Positions 18,267-25,413 of a DNA stretch of 54,998 nucleotides are shown here, piece after piece. Origin of the DNA: Bacillota bacterium (GTDB taxonomy: Bacteria; Bacillota; Clostridia; Acetivibrionales; DSM-1351); NCBI GenBank assembly GCA_023412275.1, contig JAEYNY010000182.1, positions 1-54,998 of the forward strand. The letters run 5' to 3'. The notes below the pieces were generated by a model, which worked only from the letters and a program-made list of their open reading frames with translations, was not told where the DNA came from and made no database searches. Within the stretch, counting starts at the first letter, position 1; every line of letters starts with the position of its first letter. Both the position numbers and the translations under genes were made by a program.

Positions 18267-19424
18267 TCAACCTGCAAATGTTCCATCCATTTCGAACAGT
18301 AAGTTATCCCTACAAACGTCTGCAACCGTAATCAAAGCAGGCAACTCAATATTTCGTTTTTTGCAGTATTCAACGAATGCATCTATGTACTCTGCCTTTT
18401 TTAAGAATACCGTTCCCTCAACCATGTTGTTTAATTTCATTGAGCTTATATCCAACAGGGCATCAATTACCAAATATGTCTTATCTATCTGCAATGAGAT
18501 GTCGTCAAGATATACTGTGTTCCCCAAATCATCAATTGATGCCGTACCGGATAAATAAACATATTTGCTTGTCTTGTCATCCAGCACAATAGCCCTTGAA
18601 AAAGCAGAACCGTAACGCATTGCAGACTTCTGATCTTTACCTGATTCACTTGAGAACTTAAATTTTTCACTATTTTTAGTTCTTATAGCCAAAACGTCTG
18701 AGATTACAGTCAGGCCGTGAGGATTGCCGCAGCTGATACCGGTGCTTGCAGGCATGTATATTTCTTCTGTTTTATCAACATCCACGGATTCAGACCATAA
18801 CCCGTTTTCTAAAAATACTTTTGTACGTGCCTTATTGAACTCATCGTACTGTAGCAATATTTTATCTAGATAAATCCATGTTCTTATAACATTTTTCAGT
18901 TGAAAGTCATATTTGTTAAGCACTTGAATCATTGATTGGAACATCTCATATGTCTGTCCATAGTAGTCACTATCCTTATTGCCATGAACGGTGTGTACCA
19001 ACATATAGTCCACAGCCTCGGTCTTATACAGTTTTCCACAGACTACCCCATTGAACTCCACATCTTTAATCTCTTCATCGCTTAGAATGATACCGTGTAT
19101 GTTAATACCTGAGATTCCTTCACCCCAATAAGGAGAACCTTCAATATAACTGAAACATTTGTCCTGAGTATTCAGTTTTAGTTCTTCAGCCCTTATTTTC
19201 TGTACATCATGATAAAACTTGTTGGTTCCGAAAAACCTTTCATGAAATACTGTTATGTTATACTTGGTTAATATCTCATAGGCTTTTTTGTATAACAGTG
19301 AAGCGGTCTTCAATATGTTTTGGTCTTTATTTTGATTTGCAATCGTGATAAAAACTTGCTTTCCGTCAACTGATTTTACATACAAATTATAGTTTTCATT
19401 TGATTCTTTAATCTCAATTTTCAT
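18267..19424 (-). CDS. Chorismatase-like protein (FkbO/Hyg5/XanB2 family, RidA-like fold)
   Basis: This 385-residue protein has two RidA-like halves. Family-like stretches are PASTGISCGNPHG (about 240), YLSGTASIDDLG (about 300) and the C-terminal VCRDNLLFEMDG, which holds Arg372 and Glu378. A Glu at this place is the proposed catalytic acid of chorismatases. Chorismatases convert chorismate to dihydroxycyclohexadiene carboxylate or to 3- or 4-hydroxybenzoate. If active, this enzyme would give the pathway an aryl or cyclohexadiene acid. The assignment rests on pattern memory, not on an alignment; a RidA-type deaminase role is the alternative. An AGGAG site precedes the ATG. Confidence 0.62.
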   Translation of the reverse strand: MKIEIKESNENYNLYVKSVDGKQVFITIANQNKDQNILKTASLLYKKAYEILTKYNITVFHERFFGTNKFYHDVQKIRAEELKLNTQDKCFSYIEGSPYWGEGISGINIHGIILSDEEIKDVEFNGVVCGKLYKTEAVDYMLVHTVHGNKDSDYYGQTYEMFQSMIQVLNKYDFQLKNVIRTWIYLDKILLQYDEFNKARTKVFLENGLWSESVDVDKTEEIYMPASTGISCGNPHGLTVISDVLAIRTKNSEKFKFSSESGKDQKSAMRYGSAFSRAIVLDDKTSKYVYLSGTASIDDLGNTVYLDDISLQIDKTYLVIDALLDISSMKLNNMVEGTVFLKKAEYIDAFVEYCKKRNIELPALITVADVCRDNLLFEMDGTFAG

Positions 19425-19445
19425 ATTTTTCTCCTATTCGTAATA

Positions 19446-20843
19446 TTAGCTCAAGTAGTTAAAGTGCACTGTTCTAATCTTAAAGTCATCCATTTTGATT
19501 TCATTATCTCCTGTATCAAAACCATGACTTACTTTCTTACAAATCTGACGTTTTTCAAAATCATACAAATATAGATATGTTCCGTCTACAAAAACTATGA
19601 GCTTATTATCCGGTGAAACCTCAATAGCAATAATCTCCGTGTTGTTTCCACTGGAGTTTATATACAAACTGACATCATCCTGACTACTCAGCTCATCTTC
19701 TCCTATATCCTCATAGAATAAAAGCTCCATTGTATCTGCATCAGCAAAAATCAATCTGTTGGGCTGACCAAATGTACAGATATACGTTTTTCCACCCTCA
19801 CTGAATATCTTGTGGGACGTATAACGGTATCCTTTTTCGTAGCTGAAGGCTCCCTTATGTACCAATTTGTCATCAACGATTTCAAACTTGTCTATTATTG
19901 CCGGTTCAAAATAGATAACTCCGTCTTTTACTCCAAAAAAGTTATGGGCAGAGGTATAGACAAAATTTTGTTTACTGTCGATTTCAAAGTGAGCAGGACT
20001 TCCACCTGTAGTATTATAGTAAGTTTGTTCGTTGGTTTTGCGGTTGATCATCATAATCCTGCCTTGCATGCACTTTATTCCATATTTTCGGCGCATCTCC
20101 TCATATAACGCCGCTCTTTCCTCACGAAAACTCATTGGAACCTCACGTCCCACATTAAGTTTTACGGATAGCTTAAAATACATACGACTTAGCTCGTCCT
20201 GTGTAACAACCTTATTCTTTTTTGTTAGCTCAAATTGTGAATAACGGAACTCATCACTTAAGAAAAAATAGTCCATATGGTTCCGTAATACATGAGGAGG
20301 AATTGGCTTTCCTTCGAAAGAATTAACCTCGGTAATATCCTTCAGATCAAGAGATATTCTATAGATATGTAGTATTTGCTCAGTATCTACCGCAGACAGA
20401 TAAAAATATGATGGATCAGTATCGTCCTTATAAAATGTATGACTGATCTTTTCGAACTTAATTTCTGACTCAGGTATTAAATCCTTCATTGTACAGACAT
20501 ACATCTTTTTTTCAACGTAGTTAATAAAAGTAAAGAATTTTTCATCCTCATTGAAGGTCAAAAAACTCTCATTTTCCTTTACTTGTATTGAATTATGCGG
20601 ACACTTGGACATATGATACCGTTCTATTTCGTCCTGCATCTCCAATATTCGTTTGTTGCTGTCACTATATGAATAAATATATGTCATTTTATTATTATTA
20701 AAGTCAACAAGCACATACGTTATATAAAATGACATATCATCATTTTTATTTACCATGTAGTATATCAGAGGTTTGGTAAAATGGGATTTGAAGTTTTCAA
20801 AACTAAGCTCCCGAGTAACAACTTTAACATCCAGTTCAAACAT
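19446..20843 (-). CDS. Cluster protein of unknown function, possibly beta-propeller
   Basis: I do not recognise this 465-residue protein. It has no signal peptide or membrane segment, so it is cytoplasmic. It is rich in short beta-strand patterns spaced about 45-60 residues apart, such as YFYLSAVDTEQILHIYRI, NFVYTSAHNFFGV, KTYICTFGQPNRLIFAD and KLIVFVDGTYLYLYDF. These look like blades of a propeller. A helical insert of about 40 residues near 220-260 is basic (REERAALYEEMRRKYG). The AGGAGG site and spacing of 21-23 bases to both neighbours put it firmly in the operon. Propellers bind or isomerise small molecules in some pathways, but no catalytic motif can be named. Confidence 0.8.
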   Translation of the reverse strand: MFELDVKVVTRELSFENFKSHFTKPLIYYMVNKNDDMSFYITYVLVDFNNNKMTYIYSYSDSNKRILEMQDEIERYHMSKCPHNSIQVKENESFLTFNEDEKFFTFINYVEKKMYVCTMKDLIPESEIKFEKISHTFYKDDTDPSYFYLSAVDTEQILHIYRISLDLKDITEVNSFEGKPIPPHVLRNHMDYFFLSDEFRYSQFELTKKNKVVTQDELSRMYFKLSVKLNVGREVPMSFREERAALYEEMRRKYGIKCMQGRIMMINRKTNEQTYYNTTGGSPAHFEIDSKQNFVYTSAHNFFGVKDGVIYFEPAIIDKFEIVDDKLVHKGAFSYEKGYRYTSHKIFSEGGKTYICTFGQPNRLIFADADTMELLFYEDIGEDELSSQDDVSLYINSSGNNTEIIAIEVSPDNKLIVFVDGTYLYLYDFEKRQICKKVSHGFDTGDNEIKMDDFKIRTVHFNYLS

Positions 20844-20866
20844 GATTAACCTCCTGTGCCTTCTCT

Positions 20867-22633
20867 TTATACAGAATCACATGCATTAACTATACCGTTA
20901 ACGGTAAGGTCCAGCATTACGTCTGTGTATTTCAACGAAATATTGAGTTCATTATTAATTTCCATAATCATACGAATCGCTTCCAGAGAAGACCCTCCTA
21001 AAATAAAGAAGTCATCATCCTCAGAAATTTCACAATTCAGGTATTTAGTGAAAAGCTTAATTATTATTGCTTTTTTATCCTTATCTTCATTGAAGCCGTT
21101 ATTTGCATTTATCCGGGGAGTTTTTTCTTCAAGTTTAAGCTTTTCCCTGTCAATTTTGCCGTTTGACGTAAGTTCAAACTCATCAACTTTTATATATTGC
21201 TGAGGAAGCATATATGCAGGTAATTCATTTTTTAAATACCCTGCTAAAAGTTCCTGGATTTTCAAATTATCTGAATCCTTATTAACCGGCTTATAAAAAG
21301 CTGCTAAAATCTGTGATTCCTGTTCTGTCTTAAAGCATTTTACAACAGCAGCCTCTATCTGACGTATTTCACATATTTTTACTTCGATTTCACCTAAATC
21401 TACTCTATTCCCTCTTATCTTAACTGTCTGGTCCTTGCGTCCCACATATACAAGGTCATTATCACAGTAGTAGCCTATATCACCGGTTCGGTACATTACC
21501 TCACCCTCTTTGCTGTAGTGCTTGCAAAATGCATACTCTGTTTCCTGAGGCTTGTTAATGTAGCCCTTACCTACCCCTATTCCGCCTATACATATTTCAC
21601 CTTTAATATGACTATCAGTAATCAGCCTGTTGTCATCATCCAGCAGAAATACTTCCATATTATCTATGGCATCACCTAAGGGAACATAGCTTTTACTTTC
21701 ACATTCGTTAAGGCAACATGCTGTAACACAAATAGAAGCCTCTGTAGGTCCATAAAAGTTGTATAACTTTATGTCGGGATAATGCTGTGTAAATGACTTC
21801 AGCAGACCAAAAGTAAGTTCCTCACCACTGCTTACGATTTTTCTTAAGCAGGCTAGCTTACTGCTGCCATTGGTATTTGTATATTCTACAAGTATACGTA
21901 AAATTGAAGGTACAAACTGAGAGATTGTGACCCGGGTACTTTCTATAAGATTTATGATATATTCGACATCCATATATCCGTTTTCTTTGGATATGACTAA
22001 AGCTGCGCCGGATACTAAAGGTAAAAACATTTCCCACAAAGAAATATCAAAGCCGATAGGTGCTTTATGTAAAATTCTATCCTTTAAATCAACATTAAAA
22101 TATTTTCTCTGCCACTGAATCCTGTTTAAAAAACCTCCGCAATGTATCATAACTCCCTTGGGTTTTCCTGTTGTACCGGAAGTATAAATAGCATAAGCTA
22201 AGTCGTCATGCTGCATTATTTCAGTTGCTATTTCGGGGACATTTGTTTCAGAAAGGTCTTCTATGGGACAAATTACATTCTTCACATTAAACTTGTCACG
22301 CATATCAGAATCGGCAATAAGTGAATCAATACCGGCATCCTCAATTATATAATCTGTTCTGGCCACAGGATATTCAGGAGCTAACGGCACATAAACAGCA
22401 CCTAATTTCAGAACTGCCATTGCGGCATATATCAATTCAGGTGATTTTCTTAAGCAAACGCCAACATAATTACCTTTTTTTATGTTTTTACGTATTAATA
22501 ATTCAGCCAACTTGTTTATATTAATCTCTAACTCGTTATATGTTATGGTCTTGCCTTCGAAAATTATCGCAGGCTCATTACCGTACATTTCTACAGCTTT
22601 ATCAAATAAAGTTATTATATTAGCATTACTCAC
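20867..22633 (-). CDS. NRPS adenylation-carrier didomain protein
   Basis: In this 588-residue protein the adenylation domain (about 1-500) has the phosphate loop IYTSGTTGKPKG (149-160), A5 NFYGPTEASIC, A7 YRTGDIG, A8 RVDLGEIE and the A10 lysine in NGKIDREKLK. A carrier domain follows, with Ser549 in ILGGSSLEA. The readable specificity code is D-I-W-Q-V-S-F-I-C-K; the leading Asp favours an alpha-amino acid. No condensation domain is present. GTG start with a strong AAGGAGG. It carries its own loading site, unlike the stand-alone adenylation enzyme at 4663-6150, so at least two building blocks are activated by the cluster. Confidence 0.93.
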   Translation of the reverse strand: MSNANIITLFDKAVEMYGNEPAIIFEGKTITYNELEININKLAELLIRKNIKKGNYVGVCLRKSPELIYAAMAVLKLGAVYVPLAPEYPVARTDYIIEDAGIDSLIADSDMRDKFNVKNVICPIEDLSETNVPEIATEIMQHDDLAYAIYTSGTTGKPKGVMIHCGGFLNRIQWQRKYFNVDLKDRILHKAPIGFDISLWEMFLPLVSGAALVISKENGYMDVEYIINLIESTRVTISQFVPSILRILVEYTNTNGSSKLACLRKIVSSGEELTFGLLKSFTQHYPDIKLYNFYGPTEASICVTACCLNECESKSYVPLGDAIDNMEVFLLDDDNRLITDSHIKGEICIGGIGVGKGYINKPQETEYAFCKHYSKEGEVMYRTGDIGYYCDNDLVYVGRKDQTVKIRGNRVDLGEIEVKICEIRQIEAAVVKCFKTEQESQILAAFYKPVNKDSDNLKIQELLAGYLKNELPAYMLPQQYIKVDEFELTSNGKIDREKLKLEEKTPRINANNGFNEDKDKKAIIIKLFTKYLNCEISEDDDFFILGGSSLEAIRMIMEINNELNISLKYTDVMLDLTVNGIVNACDSV

Positions 22634-22670
22634 AGCTAGCCTCCTTCAAATAAACTATAAAGACCTAGCT

Positions 22671-23294
22671 TTAAAAAAGCTTAATTAACGCTCTGCAAGC
22701 AAAAATCCACATAAGGATTGCAGATAAGCGATCCAACAACTTATAATTTTTTTGATTTATGTTGGAATTAACCAGTTTTCCTATGATTACAATAGTGTAA
22801 AAAAATATAAAAGATGTAAGTACACATGCTAAACCAAATACAAACTTATCGGCGGTATTGTTGTAGTCAACGGATGCAATGCCTATTACTACAACAGTAT
22901 CTAAAATAGCCTGTGGGTTAAACATTGATATAGCAAATATATGCATACTTTTCCGTAACAGATTCTTGTTAAAGGCTTCGCCTTTTATTTGCTCAACCTC
23001 TAACTTTCTTCTCCAAAGACCTATTCCAATATACGTAAGAAATCCTACGGAGAATACATACAGTGCATATATTACAATCCGGTTTTCTGATATTATATTT
23101 GCGAATCCACTAACACCTAAAAAAATCAAAATTGTATCGGATAAGGCAGCTGCACTTGCAATAACAAAATCATGCTTTATGTTTTTCTGCGTAAGGCTAT
23201 GTAATAAAATAAACATATTTTGTGGACCTATTGGCAATATCAGACTTATCGAAAGCCAAAATCCATAACTGGCAATTGAAAATATATGCACCAT
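22671..23294 (-). CDS. LysE/ArgO-family amino acid exporter
   Basis: This 207-residue membrane protein has about six hydrophobic segments. The family motif LPIGPQNMF lies near the N-terminus, followed by NPQAILDTVVVIG in the middle. LysE proteins export basic or other amino acids and their analogues. Placed second in the operon, it may expel a non-protein amino acid intermediate or the product and protect the cell. The ATG at 23294 has only a weak ribosome site. Confidence 0.88.
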   Translation of the reverse strand: MVHIFSIASYGFWLSISLILPIGPQNMFILLHSLTQKNIKHDFVIASAAALSDTILIFLGVSGFANIISENRIVIYALYVFSVGFLTYIGIGLWRRKLEVEQIKGEAFNKNLLRKSMHIFAISMFNPQAILDTVVVIGIASVDYNNTADKFVFGLACVLTSFIFFYTIVIIGKLVNSNINQKNYKLLDRLSAILMWIFACRALIKLF

Positions 23295-23325
23295 ACTCTG
23301 TTAATTCACCAATCCATAGAAGTCT

Positions 23326-24885
23326 TTATGCAAATGCAGGCATTTCACTTTCGCTTTTTGGTACAAATAAACCCTTTGGCTGGAAGTGAGCAAAATGGTT
23401 TGCCTGCTCTTTTGCAACTTTTTCAAAACTTGCCGTTGCAGTAGATAATGCTAACTGCCAATACATGTAAAGATGGTCAGCCGATAATTTTTCAGTATTT
23501 AACACTGGCTTTCCATACCCTAACTCATCGCAATTCATCCAGTATTTGCTGAAATCAGTATGATTTATTGTATATCCGTACTTTTCAGGCTCATACCATA
23601 TAGGAGTTCCGGGGAATGGAACAGGAACTGAAATATGTATTGAATCTGTTAATCCTGTCTCAATAAAGGTCTTGATCTTTTGTATTCTATGCTCAACAGA
23701 TTCCTTGGTATCTCCACCCAAGCCGATTAACCAGTATGTCTGAACGGTCATTCCTGCATCTTTAACGAGTTGACATTGTACCTCAGTCTTACTTGCCGCA
23801 TGTGGCTTATCAACATTATTTAAAATACTTTGGTCTTCAGCCTCTACTCCAAATGCTACCTGAATGCATCCTGCTTCCTTCATTAAAGCGAGGTCTTCTG
23901 CATTCAATCTTCCAACTGTTGTTTGACACCACCATTTGATATTGTTTAATTTTCTCTCAATCAACAAATTACAAATCTGGTGAGCATATTCACGATTAAT
24001 TGAATAGGTCAAATCACCCATGCAATAAAATTCAATGTCAAAATTATCTTTCATATATTGTATTTCATTGATAACAGATTCAGGACTCCTAAGCTTAAAT
24101 TTTCTATCATAATAGTGAGTAATAGTACAGAAGGCACAACCATGAGGGCAACCTCTTGCAGCGAGAACTCTCGGTACAATCGGGCTAGACTCCTGACAAA
24201 TCAACTCATATGCCGGAAATGGAAGATTGTCTATGTCGACATCTGTAACAAGTCTTCGTGGATTATGTACAACCTTGCCATCTTTCCCCATATACATCAG
24301 GTTCTTGACTTCACCAATATCTCTCTTTCCATCGAGGTATTCCATAAACTCAAGAGTACTATCCTCTCCTTCTCCTCTGGAAACATAGTCAATTACATCA
24401 GAATGTTCTTTTAACAATTCTTCACCATAAAGTGTGGGATGAAGGCCACCAAAAACTGTGATTGCTTCCGGGTGGAACTTCTTAATTATTCTCGCTGTCT
24501 CAATAGCTCTGTTAATTGCAACCGTTTTTGAAGATATAGCATAAACTCTTGCATTCTTAGTCTTTATTGCTTTTTCAATATCACTGTACTCAATCTTTCT
24601 TCCTTCTTTGTATCTCAGGTAACGGTCATAAGCGTAAAAATCAAGAGCATCAACCGCATACCCTGCCTTCAGTAAAGTTCCCGCTATAAAAAAAATACCA
24701 TGATTAGGCTCCGATGGAATATCGCCCAATAAAACGGCATGTTTATGCATTGCTTCCCAGAATTCTACAACAATCTTGTTTTGTTCGTGCTTTAACTCAT
24801 CTGTTAACAGATGCGGTTGTATAAATATTACATCATTTTGTTTTGTAGACTCCATTATTTCCATTATTGGTCTTCTTTTCAGCAT
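23326..24885 (-). CDS. B12-binding-domain radical SAM enzyme (copy 2, first gene of operon)
   Basis: This 519-residue protein has an N-terminal B12-binding Rossmann domain (VIFIQPH, TVFGGLHPTLYGEELL, RGEGEDS). The radical SAM barrel carries Cys246, Cys250 and Cys253 in ARGCPHGCAFC. The helical tail contains YWQLALSTATASFEK. It is paralogous to copy 1 at 9545-11065. As the leading gene it probably does early or signature chemistry. Methyl transfer, ring contraction and C-C bond formation are all known for this class; the substrate is not readable. The start at 24885 has AGGAG nine bases upstream; a later ATG (codon 8) is possible. Confidence 0.88.
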   Translation of the reverse strand: MLKRRPIMEIMESTKQNDVIFIQPHLLTDELKHEQNKIVVEFWEAMHKHAVLLGDIPSEPNHGIFFIAGTLLKAGYAVDALDFYAYDRYLRYKEGRKIEYSDIEKAIKTKNARVYAISSKTVAINRAIETARIIKKFHPEAITVFGGLHPTLYGEELLKEHSDVIDYVSRGEGEDSTLEFMEYLDGKRDIGEVKNLMYMGKDGKVVHNPRRLVTDVDIDNLPFPAYELICQESSPIVPRVLAARGCPHGCAFCTITHYYDRKFKLRSPESVINEIQYMKDNFDIEFYCMGDLTYSINREYAHQICNLLIERKLNNIKWWCQTTVGRLNAEDLALMKEAGCIQVAFGVEAEDQSILNNVDKPHAASKTEVQCQLVKDAGMTVQTYWLIGLGGDTKESVEHRIQKIKTFIETGLTDSIHISVPVPFPGTPIWYEPEKYGYTINHTDFSKYWMNCDELGYGKPVLNTEKLSADHLYMYWQLALSTATASFEKVAKEQANHFAHFQPKGLFVPKSESEMPAFA

Positions 24886-24991
24886 ATTTCTCTACTCCTA
24901 TTCCTCTTTTAATCTCTTATTTTATCCCCTTTTTCTAATCCCTAGATTTACCTATTAAATAACATATCTTCCAGTTTTAATTATATAATTG

Positions 24992-25020
24992 ATTATATTA
25001 CTCATTTTACCAGTTATCAA
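24992..25020 (-). promoter_or_regulatory. Near-consensus housekeeping promoter for the 19-gene operon
   Basis: On the minus strand TTGATA (25015-25020) and TATAAT (24992-24997) are exactly 17 bases apart. Transcription would start near 24985, leaving a leader of about 100 bases before the first radical SAM gene. No comparably good promoter was noticed in the short gaps inside the operon. The rest of 24886-25413 is AT-rich and holds the GH9 promoter region. Confidence 0.75.
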
Positions 25021-25158
25021 CTATTTTTTTATTTATTTACAGTTAATTTATTGTAATATTTTTGGTTTAGTATACATTCAGAGTAAATTATCAATGAACA
25101 ATAGAAAATAGTGTCAAAATATCTAATCAAGGGAAATTTTTCTAATTCTACAATAATT

Positions 25159-25168
25159 ATGGTAAAAT
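25159..25168 (+). promoter_or_regulatory. Extended -10 element upstream of the GH9 gene
   Basis: TGG directly followed by TAAAAT (25163-25168) resembles an extended -10 site. No clear -35 is visible at the right spacing. It would give a leader of about 240 bases. The same ATGGTAAAAT string recurs before the genes at 28242 and 42769. Confidence 0.35.
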
Positions 25169-25413
25169 ATTGATATATGTAATAACCATCGCAAACCCAA
25201 TGGTGATTAACAGTTGATTCATTAAAATTTTTGTGAGTTAAATAAAGTCATTAACGTACATCTAACAGCATATTTCCAATACCCCAATTGTAGATATTTA
25301 CCGTGCCTAAGAATATTTTTACCATTCCAATTCAATTATTGTTTTTAATGCCTACATGAGACAAGTTTTGTTGAATGGGCTTAAAAAATAAAAATTTTAA
25401 CTAGGAGGTAAAT

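Noticed and set aside
3648..24885. The operon as the closthioamide cluster known from R. cellulolyticum
   Set aside because: Carrier-based assembly without condensation domains is similar, but no AANH-type thioamide enzyme or ATP-grasp ligase is present, and the radical SAM, AsnB-like and BtrH-like genes differ from what I recall of that cluster.
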